A DNA stretch of 64,000 nucleotides from Microbacterium pygmaeum (GCF_900100885.1 NZ_LT629692.1:1798001-1862000); one strand, 5' to 3'. Counted from the first letter of the stretch, positions 42,149 to 51,246 are shown. Program-made: numbers and translations. Notes: generated from the letters alone by a model not told the origin.

Positions 42149-42169
42149 GTTCGAGTCCCTCCAGGGGCA
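42149..42169 (+). repeat. attR core
   Basis: An exact second copy of the 21-bp 3' end of tRNA-Arg(CCU) at 15900-15920, without the rest of the tRNA. It marks the right boundary of the island. Chromosomal sequence resumes after it. Confidence 0.9.
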
Positions 42170-42313
42170 TTAAGCAACATGCGTGATCTCATAGCTGCGC
42201 GTGACGCCCTTTTCCGGCGACCCGCCACTGCTTTTGAACAACCCCCGCCTACAGGCAAAACCAAACGCCAGCAATCGGTGACAGTGGATTCCGCCGCGTG
42301 CAACTCTGAGGAC

Positions 42314-42919
42314 GTGCAACTCTATTCGGACTTCGCTCCTCGCAGAACGCGGCAGCTTCTTTTCGACCTGTTATCGCTTGCGTTCGTCGTGGGTTGGGTG
42401 TGGTTGGGATCGGCGATCTACGCACTGATCGACGACCTCGCGCAATTCGGTGCGCAGATGGAGAAGGCCGGGGCGGGCTTTCGCGAGACGATGACGGAGG
42501 TGGGGGATAACCTCGGTGGCGTACCGCTCATCGGATCGAGCATCCGCACCCCGTTCACCCGCGCCAGTGACGCTGGCGGCGCGCTCGAAACGGCAGGGGC
42601 GAGTCAGCAAGAGCTCACCCATCAGCTCGCGCTGACGGTCGGCATCGGAGTCGCGTTGCTGCCGATACTCATGATCGCTGCGGTCTGGCTGGCGACTCGC
42701 GGTCGGTTCATCCAGAGGGCGGGCCGCGCCAAGGCGATGGTGCGCGCTGGGGTCGGTATCGACCTCCTGGCACTGCGAGCACTCTCACATCAGAAGATCG
42801 GAACCATCGCAAAGATCGACCCAGACGCGGCGGGGGCCTGGCGTCGAGGTGACGAAGCGGTGGTGAGGCGCCTTGCCCGGCTAGAGCTGGAAGCCGCCGG
42901 CATCCGCCTTCCCTCCTGA
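42314..42919 (+). CDS. conserved membrane protein
   Basis: A protein of about 201 residues with two membrane helices, the first near residues 18-38 (LSLAFVVGWVWLGSAIYAL) and the second around ALTVGIGVALLPILMIAAVWL. An extracytoplasmic loop of about 80 residues between them contains FRETMTEVGDNLGGVPLIG. I place the start at GTG 42314 (VQLYSDFAPRRTRQ), because the open frame further upstream crosses the attR junction. Function unknown. It is the first chromosomal gene after the island and was presumably next to tRNA-Arg before insertion. Confidence 0.68.
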   Translation: MQLYSDFAPRRTRQLLFDLLSLAFVVGWVWLGSAIYALIDDLAQFGAQMEKAGAGFRETMTEVGDNLGGVPLIGSSIRTPFTRASDAGGALETAGASQQELTHQLALTVGIGVALLPILMIAAVWLATRGRFIQRAGRAKAMVRAGVGIDLLALRALSHQKIGTIAKIDPDAAGAWRRGDEAVVRRLARLELEAAGIRLPS

Positions 42920-42936
42920 CAGAGGGTGAAATCGCT

Positions 42937-43254
42937 TCAGCTCCTCTGCACGTAGTGTCGCACCCTGTCATCTCGCTCGACCAGATACCGGTCGTCTTCG
43001 GGGTAGTAGACGGCCTTCTCGATGTCGTCTCCTGCGAAGCCATGAATGCTGTCGAAACTGTCCCATCGTGAGATGGTGACGATCTCGGTCAACCCATCAG
43101 CGAGGTCGCGCGTCACCGTCCAGGCGTCGCGGTTGCCGGGCGTTGCGCGGTACTCCTCGATGCCGGTCCGCTCGACATAGTCGACGTACTCGTCGGTGTC
43201 CGCGGTGCGGATGACACCGCGCCACATGCGGATCACGTTCTGCTCGTCGGTCAT
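42937..43254 (-). CDS. antibiotic biosynthesis monooxygenase-like (ABM fold) protein
   Basis: A 105-residue dimeric alpha/beta barrel type protein starting at ATG 43254, with GAGGATG upstream. The pattern MWRGVIRTADTDEYVDYVERTG, then a beta strand (EIVTISRWDSFDSI) and YYPEDDRYLVERDDRVRHY, fits the ABM/stress-responsive family. Related proteins are heme-degrading or quinol monooxygenases, or have no known activity. The substrate is unknown. Monocistronic and convergent with the upstream membrane gene. Confidence 0.7.
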   Translation of the reverse strand: MTDEQNVIRMWRGVIRTADTDEYVDYVERTGIEEYRATPGNRDAWTVTRDLADGLTEIVTISRWDSFDSIHGFAGDDIEKAVYYPEDDRYLVERDDRVRHYVQRS

Positions 43255-43391
43255 GGACGCCATCCTCGTCCTGGTCGATTCGGTAAAGGGGCGGGGGTCG
43301 CCGCGGATGGCACTCTGGGTTCATCGGCTGGCGGGACTACGGAGATTGCAGGCGAGCACCATCAGAGTCGTCTCATCTTTGGGGCGGGAAG

Positions 43392-44255
43392 GTGTGGGAG
43401 GTGCCCCTGACCGCTCAGACGACCCGTTCCCGGCGCCGGCTGCCCACGTGGGTTTGGATCGTCATCGGGTTGCTGCTGCTCGTTCCGGTGCTCATTCTGT
43501 CGCCGTTCGTCGCACCTATCGCACTCGTGATCCTCGTCACCGGGATCGTGTCGCTGAGCAGGGGCTCCCGAACCTGGCTGCGGCTCAAATCTCGACGTGC
43601 TGCGATCGGAGTCACAGCCGGCGCCGCCGCTCTCCTCCTCATCACGGGCGGGATATCTGCCGCAGCGCTCGCGGGACAAGCCGAGGCTCCGACGGTGGCC
43701 GAGCCGGCTCGATTCGCGGATAGCAGCCGAGTGAGCCCGGCTACGGCTGAGGAATCGCCGACGCCCACGAAGACTCCGAAACCAAAGCCAACCAAGACGC
43801 CGACACCGACTCCCACTCCCGTGACGACGACCCGCGAGGAGACCGTGACCGAGGCGGTCGCTTTCGAACAGGTATCGGTCGAAGACGCCAACCTTCCGCG
43901 CGGACAGACCGCAATCACAGCGGGTGGTCAACCAGGCCAACGGACTCTCACTTACACAGTCACGACAGTCGATGGCGTGGAAACCAACCGAGAACTGAAG
44001 TCGGACGTCTTGACGGTGGCCCCGGTCACTGAAGTCACGTCCGTCGGAGTTTACGACGCTCCACCTTTTCCGGCGCCCGCCGACTCCGGCTGCGATTCGA
44101 ACTACGCCGATGCCTGCGTTCCGATCGCCAGCGACGTCGACTGCGCCTGGGGGAGCGGCAACGGACCCGCCTATTTCGATGGCGTGGCTCGCGTCGTCGG
44201 CTCCGACGTCTACGACCTCGACCGGGATGGTGACGGACTCGCATGCGAGCAGTAA
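43392..44255 (+). CDS. membrane-anchored G5 and excalibur-domain protein
   Basis: A 287-residue surface protein. Two membrane helices near the N-terminus (WVWIVIGLLLLVPVLIL, and a third hydrophobic segment GVTAGAAALLLITGGI) precede a long Thr/Pro/Lys linker (TPTKTPKPKPTKTPTPTPTP). A G5-like domain follows at about residues 148-215 (REETVTEAVAFEQVSVED, VTTVDGVETNRELKSDVL), and a C-terminal excalibur calcium-binding motif is DRDGDGLACEQ with paired cysteines. G5 domains bind cell-wall sugars. The start could be GTG 43392 or 43401. Confidence 0.78.
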   Translation: MWEVPLTAQTTRSRRRLPTWVWIVIGLLLLVPVLILSPFVAPIALVILVTGIVSLSRGSRTWLRLKSRRAAIGVTAGAAALLLITGGISAAALAGQAEAPTVAEPARFADSSRVSPATAEESPTPTKTPKPKPTKTPTPTPTPVTTTREETVTEAVAFEQVSVEDANLPRGQTAITAGGQPGQRTLTYTVTTVDGVETNRELKSDVLTVAPVTEVTSVGVYDAPPFPAPADSGCDSNYADACVPIASDVDCAWGSGNGPAYFDGVARVVGSDVYDLDRDGDGLACEQ

Positions 44256-44369
44256 CACGCCCGAGCACACGACTCGTTGTCGATCGGCTAGCGACCTAGG
44301 TCCAGTGCGCCCGAGAACGGTGCCTCCTACTCTCGGTGGCACTGTATCCACCGCTCGGGAGGCCCCTTC

Positions 44370-45611
44370 GTGAATCGTCGTCCGCTGCGCGCTGTCGTGC
44401 GCGCCATGTCCATCGCCGGAGCAGTCGCTCTCGCCGTCGTCGGGGTCGGCGTTGCTCCGGCTGTTGCTGCACCGCCGCCCGTCACCGCGGGCAGCGTGCA
44501 GGTGCTCGACGGCAATGGCGACCCTATCGTCGGGGCGGGTATCTCGCTCAGTGTCGGCGCATTCGGCGTGGAGCACCGCGCGGTGACCTTGGCCGACGGC
44601 CGGGTCGATCTCACGACCATCCCCGGGGTCGATCCCGCCGGCGGCCCGTACGTGATGTGGATCTGGGCGAACGGCTACGCCGGGTATTGGGACGGCGCGA
44701 CCGACCCGGACGCGACCGTGCCCGTACAGGTTCAGGCGGGAGCCGATCCCCTGGTCGCAACCGTCGCAGCCACCAACCCGCCGCCGAGTTCGACCACCGC
44801 CGGCATCTCGGGCACCGTCACCGACGCACTCACCGGCGAACCGATCGTCGGCATCCAGGTGACCGCGACCGATGACGGCACGGGTGGCGACAACAGCGGC
44901 GCGGGCCAGACGGTCCTCGACGGGACGTACTACGTGAACTTCGGCGGTGGCAGTCTGCCCAGCACAGCCGAGGTGGCCTTCACCTCCCTTGCCACGAGCG
45001 AGGCGGCGCCGTTCGGCTACGAGGAGCAGTTCTACAACGGCATCAACGCGTCGGCGTCCGAAGCGGAGACGCCCGTTGACGTGACGGCCGGAGCCACGGT
45101 GTCGGGCATCAACGGACAGCTGCTGCCGAATGGGCAGCTCACCGGCACGGTGACGGATGCCTCAGCCGGCGGGATCGTGCCGCTCGGGGATGCGCAGGTC
45201 AGCGTGTGGAATCGGGCGAAGCAGGTGATGATCGCGTCGGGGTCGACGAACCCCGACGGGAGTTACGCCTTCGCGGTGCCGCAGGGCAGCTGGGTGGTGC
45301 AGTTCGACAAGATCGTCGACGGCAACGTCGTGTCCACGCAGTACTACGACGGAGCGACAACGTTCGAGGCAGCCGCCGACGTGGAGGTCGTCGCGAAGCT
45401 CAGCACCGACGGCACCGATGCCCAGTTCGGCACCGTTCCGCTGACGCCCGTCACCCCAGTCACCCCGGTGACGCCGACGCTTCCCGCGACCGGCCCGGAG
45501 GACACGGCGCCCCTGCTCTGGGTTGCCCTCGCGACGATCCTCGGTGGCACAGTCCTCGTCGCCGCTACCGCCTTCATTCGACGGCGTCGGCCCGCCCGCT
45601 CCGGCAGCTGA
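44370..45611 (+). CDS. LPXTG-anchored surface protein with carboxypeptidase-like repeats
   Basis: A 413-residue secreted protein beginning at GTG 44370. A signal peptide of about 33 residues (AVALAVVGVGVAPAVAA) is followed by three Ig-like, carboxypeptidase-regulatory-type beta sandwiches (VQVLDGNGDPIVGAGI; ISGTVTDALTGEPIVGIQV; LTGTVTDASAGGIVPLG). A VTPVTPVTPT linker leads into a C-terminal sorting signal LPATG, membrane helix and RRRR tail. It is therefore a substrate of a housekeeping sortase and is attached to the wall. Likely structural or adhesive. A bidirectional terminator follows it. Confidence 0.88.
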   Translation: MNRRPLRAVVRAMSIAGAVALAVVGVGVAPAVAAPPPVTAGSVQVLDGNGDPIVGAGISLSVGAFGVEHRAVTLADGRVDLTTIPGVDPAGGPYVMWIWANGYAGYWDGATDPDATVPVQVQAGADPLVATVAATNPPPSSTTAGISGTVTDALTGEPIVGIQVTATDDGTGGDNSGAGQTVLDGTYYVNFGGGSLPSTAEVAFTSLATSEAAPFGYEEQFYNGINASASEAETPVDVTAGATVSGINGQLLPNGQLTGTVTDASAGGIVPLGDAQVSVWNRAKQVMIASGSTNPDGSYAFAVPQGSWVVQFDKIVDGNVVSTQYYDGATTFEAAADVEVVAKLSTDGTDAQFGTVPLTPVTPVTPVTPTLPATGPEDTAPLLWVALATILGGTVLVAATAFIRRRRPARSGS

Positions 45612-45618
45612 GACGGAT

Positions 45619-45653
45619 CAGAGGTGCCTTCGCGATCCGCGGAGGCACCTCTG
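45619..45653. terminator. strong hairpin terminator between convergent genes
   Basis: CAGAGGTGCCT (45619-45629) pairs perfectly with AGGCACCTCTG (45643-45653) around a 13-base loop. It sits in the 47-base gap between the LPXTG gene and the convergent acidic protein gene and can serve both. There is no clear T run. Confidence 0.7.
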
Positions 45654-45658
45654 CGCTG

Positions 45659-46000
45659 TCATAGGTCTTCCGGCGCGAGATCCCCCTGGCCGTCTTCGCC
45701 GAGCTCGGCCGCCAGCGGATCATCGCCTTGCGTCTCCGGGAGGACCGTCGCGCCCGGAAGGTCGAACGCCGGGATCTCATCGTCATCGTCCGGGATCTCT
45801 GCGGGATCGGCCCCGGTGTTGGTGACCGGGTCGAGGTCTTCCGGGTCGGCGCCTTCGTCAAGCGCGGTGGTCCGGTCCCACTCGGCCTGGGCCGGGTCGA
45901 GCGTCGGGTCCGGCTCGATCGAGGTGTCGTTGTCGCGGAGCGGCTGGATGCTGTCGGCGGGGTCGACGGAGGAGTCGGCGTTCTCGCTGGGTGTACTCAT
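45659..46000 (-). CDS. acidic, low-complexity hypothetical protein
   Basis: A 113-residue, strongly acidic protein starting at ATG 46000 (MSTPSENAD). It is rich in D, E, P and A with no hydrophobic core, so probably disordered. Patterns such as DPxxLDP and PEDLDPVTNTG occur in actinobacterial acidic proteins of unknown role (DUF5709-like in composition). It is convergent with the LPXTG gene and shares the terminator. Confidence 0.6.
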   Translation of the reverse strand: MSTPSENADSSVDPADSIQPLRDNDTSIEPDPTLDPAQAEWDRTTALDEGADPEDLDPVTNTGADPAEIPDDDDEIPAFDLPGATVLPETQGDDPLAAELGEDGQGDLAPEDL

Positions 46001-46242
46001 CGGTCCAGCTTCGTCGCCGGGCTGCATCCCGTCTGCCCCTTGACGTGGGCTGTGCTGTCAGAGCAGTCCATGCTCGAGCGCGCCGGCAGGCAGCGCCGAC
46101 ATCAGCGCGCGGATCCGCTCTTTCCCCGAGACGACCTGGCTCTGCGCACGACCCGACCTAGGCCCATGTCGCCCGTCGTCCATCCCGGCGAGGCTTGTGA
46201 CATGCGGAGAGAGATGCTCGCCGCACTTCGAAAGGGATTGCA

Positions 46243-46524
46243 ATGACCGACGAAAACACGACGTTCGCAAAGGTGATCGCGAAGGCCTGGGGCGATGACG
46301 CCTTCCGCGCGCAGCTCCTCGCCGACCCGACCGCCGCTCTCGCAGCCGAGGGCATCACCGCACCTGCGGGCAAGTCGTTCGCGATCGTCGAAGACACCGA
46401 CGATGTGGTGCATGTGGTGCTGCCCGCGCGTCCGACCGAGCTGTCGGACGACGAGCTCGACTCGGTCGCCGCCGGCATGACCACGTACCTGTGCGGCACG
46501 AGGGAGGGCGGCTTCTCGCTGTAG
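46243..46524 (+). CDS. TOMM precursor peptide with NHLP-type leader
   Basis: A 93-residue ribosomally made precursor. The leader (residues 1-78) is nitrile-hydratase-alpha-like: FAKVIAKAWGDDAFRAQLLADP, then AALAAEGITAPAG and the strand KSFAIVEDTDDVVHVVLPA. It ends in LSDDELDSVAAG, a typical Gly-type cleavage site for a C39 peptidase. The 15-residue core MTTYLCGTREGGFSL has T80, T81, C84, T86 and S92 as possible azole-forming residues. AAAGGG lies eight bases before the ATG. The modifying and export genes follow directly. A product with activity against other bacteria is likely but unproven. Confidence 0.9.
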   Translation: MTDENTTFAKVIAKAWGDDAFRAQLLADPTAALAAEGITAPAGKSFAIVEDTDDVVHVVLPARPTELSDDELDSVAAGMTTYLCGTREGGFSL

Positions 46525-46583
46525 CCGCCGGGAGAGAACCGACTGCGGGACGGATGGCCGGGGGGCAGCCGTCTGCGGGACGG

Positions 46584-46641
46584 CCGGCTGTGGGAACAGC
46601 CGGGGAGGACCGCCGCGGGAGCTCGGGCGCTCCCGCGGCGG
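46584..46641 (+). promoter_or_regulatory. two hairpins between precursor and cyclodehydratase genes
   Basis: CCGGCTGT/ACAGCCGG (46584-46603) closes on a GGGA tetraloop. CCGCCGCGGGAGC/GCTCCCGCGGCGG (46610-46641) is a perfect 13-bp stem with a six-base loop. The 150-base gap also has CTGCGGGACGG twice (near 46542 and 46573). Without a T run the hairpins are more likely to stabilise the precursor message or partly terminate, giving excess precursor over enzymes. Confidence 0.65.
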
Positions 46642-46674
46642 ATCTCCATGACCACGAGCGAAAGGGAGCGATCG

Positions 46675-49029
46675 ATGAGCATCGCCGACACCACCACCCG
46701 TCCCGGCTCCACGTCGGGGTCGACCACCACCATGACAGTCGATTCCGACGCGGAGGCCGACCCGCGCTGGATGGTCGACCCGCGGGTGGTGCTGCGGCCC
46801 CTCGACGCCGACGGACTGGTCGTCCTGCGAGGAGACGAACCCGTCCTGCTGCGAGGCGACGTGTTCAAGGCGATCGCGGAGCAGCTCGACGGCACGCGCA
46901 CCTCGGATGAGGTCGTCGCCGCGATCGGCGCGCGCGTCCCGGCGGCCCGCACCTATTACGCGCTCGAACAGCTGCGCCGGCGCGGCGTGATCGTCGAGGC
47001 CGCGGCATCCGACTCGCTCGCCCGACGCGCTCTCTGGTCGGCCGTGAGCGGCACCGATGCGCCGGCCGACAGTGCTCGCAACACCGTCTCCATGTTCGCA
47101 ACCGCGGACGTGCCCGATGCTGTCCTCGAGGCTGCCGCAGGGGGGATGCGGGCGGATGCCGCGACCGTGCAGATCTCGCGGGTACTGCCCGACCTCACCG
47201 ACGCACCCGATCTGCTCGTCGTGCTTGCAGCCGACTACACGGACCCCGTTCTCGAACAGCTCAACCGCGACGCGCTCGCCGAAGGGGTTCCGTGGCTCCT
47301 GGTGCGACCCGACGGCAGCGCTCCGTGGATCGGGCCGGTGTTCCGGCCCGGCGAGTCCGCGTGCTGGGAGTGCCTGATGAACCGTCGCCGGATGCACCGC
47401 CGCATCCATGCTGTGCTCGATGCGGCGGACGGGCACTGGATGCCCATGCCGATCGTCTCCACCGAGCAGACCGCCGAACTGGTCGGCCGCATGGTCGCGA
47501 TGGAGGTCTCGAAGGTGCTGCGCGGCGTCCGTCCTCCGGCAGAAGAAGGCGCCCCCGAAGGATCGGACTACATCACCGAGCTGCGGGTCGCAGACTGGTC
47601 GATGACGCAGCACGTCGTCGTGCGGCGGCCGCAGTGCCCGGAGTGCGGCGACCCGACACCGCCCGCGAGCGCGCGCGTCGAGCCGCGCGCCGAGCATGTC
47701 CGCGGCGGGAACGACGGTGGACTGCGGACCGTGAGTGCCGAGGAGACCTACCGCCGGTACCGTCATCACGTCAGCAGCCTTTCGGGCGCGGTCGTTGAGC
47801 TGGCAGAGCAGCCCACCCCCTATGAGGGCGTGCACGTCTGGTACTCCGGCTCGAACCTCGGTCTGGCGCCGAAGGATCTGCTGACGCTCGAGCGGTCGCT
47901 GCGCGCGGTCACGGCGGGAAAGGGCACGACCCGCGAGCAGGCGCGCACGGGTGCGCTGGCCGAAGCGCTCGAGCGCTACTCGTCATCGCGACACGGGGAG
48001 GAGCGCACGGTGCGGGGATCGCTGCGCAGCCTCGGCGCAGCGGCGATCCATCCGAACGACGCCATGCTCTTCAGCGACGAGCAGCTCGATGACGCCGCCC
48101 TGCGACAGCGCACGCGCACCTCGTGGTTCAACTCGGTTCCGGCTCGGTTCGACGAGGATGCGGACATCGAGTGGACGCCCGTGTGGTCGCTGACCCACGA
48201 GCGCGAAGCCCTGCTGCCGACGGCGTACTGCTACTACGGCACGCCCGGGGACCGCGGGATGGGCATCGTCGCCGACTCCAACGGCTGCGCGGCCGGGAAC
48301 ACCCTCACCGAGGCGATTCTGCAGGGCTTCTTCGAGCTGGTCGAACGGGATGCCGTCGCGGTCTGGTGGTACAACCGCCTGCAGCGGCCTGCGGTCGACC
48401 TCGCGAGTTTCGACGATCCATGGATCGACGCGATGGTGCAGGAGTACGCATCGAAGGGCCGCGAGGTGTGGGCGATCGATCTGACCACCGACCTGGGCAT
48501 TCCGACGTTCGCCGCGATCTCGCGGCGCACCGTCGGCGCATTCGAGGCGCCGCTGCTCGGATTCGGCGCGCACCTCGACCCGCGCATCGCGATCCTGCGA
48601 GCGCTGGGCGAGATCAATCAGATGTCGCCGGTGGATGCCGACCTCGAGGATGCCACCAAACGCGCATCCGATCGAGAGCTCATGACCTGGTTGCGCACAG
48701 CGACGATCGAGAACCAGCCCTACCTCGTGCCCGATCCTGCAGCGCCACGGTGGTGTGCAGACGAGCATCCCGACCAGACCGGCGCAGACCTGGCCGAAGA
48801 CGTGCGGATCTGCCGCGAACGGGTGGAGCGCTCGGGCATGGCGATGTACGTGCTCGACCAGACCCGGCCCGACATCGGCCTGCCGGTCGTGCGGGTCGTG
48901 GTGCCCGGGCTGCGGCCGTTCTGGTCTCGCTACGGGCCGGGACGACTGTACGACCTGCCCGTGCAGCTCGGCTGGCTCGATCGGGCGAACACCCGCGCAG
49001 ACCTCAACCCGATCCCGTTCTTCCTGTGA
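46675..49029 (+). CDS. fused TOMM cyclodehydratase (ocin-ThiF-like plus YcaO)
   Basis: A 784-residue enzyme that should bind the leader and cyclise Cys/Ser/Thr of the precursor to azolines using ATP. Residues 25-110 form a winged-helix leader-binding region. Residues 130-330 are an E1/ThiF-like scaffold with zinc pairs C230/C233 (CWEC) and C321/C324 (CPEC). Residues 400-784 are a YcaO domain whose C-terminus NPIPFFL is the Pro-rich tail typical of TOMM YcaO proteins. ATG 46675 is preferred over 46648 because AAAGGGAG precedes it. The stop overlaps the next GTG. Confidence 0.9.
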   Translation: MSIADTTTRPGSTSGSTTTMTVDSDAEADPRWMVDPRVVLRPLDADGLVVLRGDEPVLLRGDVFKAIAEQLDGTRTSDEVVAAIGARVPAARTYYALEQLRRRGVIVEAAASDSLARRALWSAVSGTDAPADSARNTVSMFATADVPDAVLEAAAGGMRADAATVQISRVLPDLTDAPDLLVVLAADYTDPVLEQLNRDALAEGVPWLLVRPDGSAPWIGPVFRPGESACWECLMNRRRMHRRIHAVLDAADGHWMPMPIVSTEQTAELVGRMVAMEVSKVLRGVRPPAEEGAPEGSDYITELRVADWSMTQHVVVRRPQCPECGDPTPPASARVEPRAEHVRGGNDGGLRTVSAEETYRRYRHHVSSLSGAVVELAEQPTPYEGVHVWYSGSNLGLAPKDLLTLERSLRAVTAGKGTTREQARTGALAEALERYSSSRHGEERTVRGSLRSLGAAAIHPNDAMLFSDEQLDDAALRQRTRTSWFNSVPARFDEDADIEWTPVWSLTHEREALLPTAYCYYGTPGDRGMGIVADSNGCAAGNTLTEAILQGFFELVERDAVAVWWYNRLQRPAVDLASFDDPWIDAMVQEYASKGREVWAIDLTTDLGIPTFAAISRRTVGAFEAPLLGFGAHLDPRIAILRALGEINQMSPVDADLEDATKRASDRELMTWLRTATIENQPYLVPDPAAPRWCADEHPDQTGADLAEDVRICRERVERSGMAMYVLDQTRPDIGLPVVRVVVPGLRPFWSRYGPGRLYDLPVQLGWLDRANTRADLNPIPFFL

Positions 49030-50390
49030 CCCCCTCGACACCGGCGGCGCTGCTCGCCATCCGCGACGTCGATGCCGTAGGCGTCGCGCCTACGCCCTGC
49101 ACACCGGAGGCACGAGTCTATGAACGGCTGCGGCAGTCGCCGGCCGGGGCCGACGAGCTGGATGCCATCGCCGCTGCCGCAGGCGTCGATGGTCTGGCTC
49201 GCTGGATGCTCTGGAGCGGCCGCGCGCTCAGACGCGGGCAGCTCGTGTACCGCGTGGTGGATGCCGGCGGTGCGATGCTCGCCGATGTCCTCGCGTTGCG
49301 CGCGGACGCGCCCGACCTGACGCGGGTGCTTCCGGCGCCCACTGCCCCGCTGCGGCTGTCGCGGTTCGCGATCCTGCGCCGTCGTGGCAAGACACTCGTG
49401 CTCGAAATGCCGTTCGCGACCACGCGCGCCGAACTGGCGGCGTGTGCGGTCGCGTTGATCGCCATCGCCGACGGCACCCGCACGCTCGAGGAGATCGCCA
49501 AGGATGAGGCCGATCCAGCGGCGGTGCGGACACTGCTGGCGGCGCTCGCCGTCTGCGGGTTCCTCGTCGACGTCGACGCCGACGGGTTTGCCGCAGAAGA
49601 CCGCGACCGGGTGCGCTCGCAGTGGGAATCGCACGACCTCGTGCTGCACGCGCGGACGCGGACCGCGCGCGCGGGCGAGCATCGCGGCGGCACCTTCCGA
49701 TTCGTGCCCGAACGGGCGGCGCCGCCGGCGCTTCGGCATCCGGTCGGCACTCCCGCCATCGCCCTCGCACGGCCCGACCTGGACAGGCTCATCGCCGCCG
49801 ACGTGCCGTTCGCCTCCGTGATGGAGGCGCGCACGTCGCGACGCCGGTTCGGTCGGCTGGATGCGCGGCAGCTCGGCGAGTTCCTCTACCGCACCGTGCG
49901 CGTGCGCACGCAGATTCCCGCCGGCACCGATCCACGCGCGTACGCACGCACCGATCGCCCGTATCCAGGCGGCGGCGGCATGTACGAGCTGACGACCTAC
50001 CTCGGAATCGCGGACTGCGAGGGCATCGCCGCCGGCCTCTACCGCTACGACCCGGTCGCGCACGGGCTGGACCTCGTCGCGCCACCGGGACCGGCGATCG
50101 ACCGCCTGCTCGATGATGCTCGCGGCGCATCGGCCGCCGAGGACCGCCCGCCCGTGCTCGTGCTCCTCGCCGCCGATTTCAGCCGGTTGTCGTGGAAGTA
50201 CGAGGGCATCGCCTACGCGACGACGCTCAAGAACGTGGGAGTGCTCTTCGCCACGATGCAACTCGTTGCCGCCGCGATGGGACTGGGCAGCTGCCCCCTG
50301 GGCGGCGGAGACTCAGAGACGTTCGCGGCGGCGACCGGGCTCGACCCGCTCGAAGAGACCACGGTCGGCGAACTGATGCTGGGAGCATAA
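49026..50390 (+). CDS. SagB-type FMN dehydrogenase of the TOMM cluster
   Basis: A 454-residue protein starting at GTG 49026, overlapping the cyclodehydratase stop (GTGA). The N-terminal 240 residues are the helical and winged-helix part common in SagB-type fusions. The C-terminal nitroreductase-like domain starts at VMEARTSRRRFGRLD and includes RPYPGGGGMYELTTYL and LGSCPLGGGDSETF. Enzymes of this type use FMN to oxidise azolines to thiazoles or oxazoles. The strict coupling to YcaO supports formation of fully aromatic azoles in the product. Confidence 0.9.
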   Translation: MTPSTPAALLAIRDVDAVGVAPTPCTPEARVYERLRQSPAGADELDAIAAAAGVDGLARWMLWSGRALRRGQLVYRVVDAGGAMLADVLALRADAPDLTRVLPAPTAPLRLSRFAILRRRGKTLVLEMPFATTRAELAACAVALIAIADGTRTLEEIAKDEADPAAVRTLLAALAVCGFLVDVDADGFAAEDRDRVRSQWESHDLVLHARTRTARAGEHRGGTFRFVPERAAPPALRHPVGTPAIALARPDLDRLIAADVPFASVMEARTSRRRFGRLDARQLGEFLYRTVRVRTQIPAGTDPRAYARTDRPYPGGGGMYELTTYLGIADCEGIAAGLYRYDPVAHGLDLVAPPGPAIDRLLDDARGASAAEDRPPVLVLLAADFSRLSWKYEGIAYATTLKNVGVLFATMQLVAAAMGLGSCPLGGGDSETFAAATGLDPLEETTVGELMLGA

Positions 50391-50424
50391 TGGCGCACAC
50401 CGCACACACACCTGGGGGGTCAAT

Positions 50425-51246
50425 GTGAGTACGCCGACGTACCGGGCCGGTGCTGTCGGGCAGCTGTCCAGTCCCGAGCAGCTCGATACCGAAGTGCGGC
50501 TGGTGCGACCGGCCGGCTGGATCGCCCTCGGCGCCGTGGGCCTCGTGCTGGTGGCGTTCATCGTGTGGTGCTTCGTGGGCACGGTGACCACGACATTCCC
50601 GGCGGCGGGGGTGCTGGCCACCCAGTACGGCACGGTCAACAGCGTCGCGCCCGATGCCGGGTCGGTGTCGGAGGTGTTCGTGAGCCAGGGCGACGAGGTG
50701 GCGGAGGGCGACCCGGTGGCCACCGTGTCGACCGAGAACGGAACGGTCGCCGTCGAGGCGGCCGCCGGCGGCACGATCGTCGAGCTGCTGGCGTACCCGA
50801 GTGACCCCGTCGCGGCCGGGGCGACGGTCGCCAGCATCCAGCCCGACGATGAGGACCTCCGCGTCTACGCGTTCGTGCCCGTGGACGGGGCCCAGCCGAT
50901 CAAGCCCGGGATGCCGGTGCAGATCTCGGTGACGACCGTTCCCTCGGAGGAGTACGGCCTGCTGAAGGGCACGGTGAGCCGCGTGGGGACCCATCCCGTC
51001 ACTCGCGCCGGGGTCCTGGCGCTGCTGAACAACGAGGAGATCACGGACATCGTCGTCTCGGGCGTTCCGGTGTTCCAGATCGAAGTCGCACTCACCGAGG
51101 GAGACACACCGACCGGCTACGCCTGGACGACCGCGGACGGCCCGCCCGAGGAGCTTGCCGCTGGGACGCTGGTCAACTCCACGGTCATCACGGCCGTGCA
51201 GCCGCCGATCTCGCTGCTGTTCCCGTCGATTCGGGCGGCGGAATGA
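50425..51246 (+). CDS. NHLM-type HlyD-like secretion adaptor
   Basis: A 273-residue membrane-fusion type protein. One N-terminal helix (IALGAVGLVLVAFIVWCFVG) is followed by a biotinyl-lipoyl-like hairpin domain (GSVSEVFVSQGDEVAEGDPVATV and its second half) and a beta-barrel region. The short length and lack of a long coiled coil suit a Gram-positive exporter adaptor. It starts at GTG 50425, with GGGGGG seven bases upstream. The last codons overlap the C39 peptidase ABC gene by four bases. Confidence 0.85.
   Translation: MSTPTYRAGAVGQLSSPEQLDTEVRLVRPAGWIALGAVGLVLVAFIVWCFVGTVTTTFPAAGVLATQYGTVNSVAPDAGSVSEVFVSQGDEVAEGDPVATVSTENGTVAVEAAAGGTIVELLAYPSDPVAAGATVASIQPDDEDLRVYAFVPVDGAQPIKPGMPVQISVTTVPSEEYGLLKGTVSRVGTHPVTRAGVLALLNNEEITDIVVSGVPVFQIEVALTEGDTPTGYAWTTADGPPEELAAGTLVNSTVITAVQPPISLLFPSIRAAE

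Larger units (their letters stand above)
15900..42169. mobile_element. 26.3-kb integrated genomic island at tRNA-Arg(CCU)
   Basis: The region is bounded by a 21-bp exact direct repeat (15900-15920 and 42149-42169) and carries a tyrosine integrase next to the tRNA end. At the other end are a putative excisionase and an HTH regulator, with a MobF relaxase inside. The cargo is largely restriction and other defence-like genes. No T4SS, FtsK/TraB translocase or replication gene was recognised, so it looks like a mobilisable rather than self-transmissible element, or a decayed one. IS3 and VapBC remnants cluster near attR. Confidence 0.88.
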
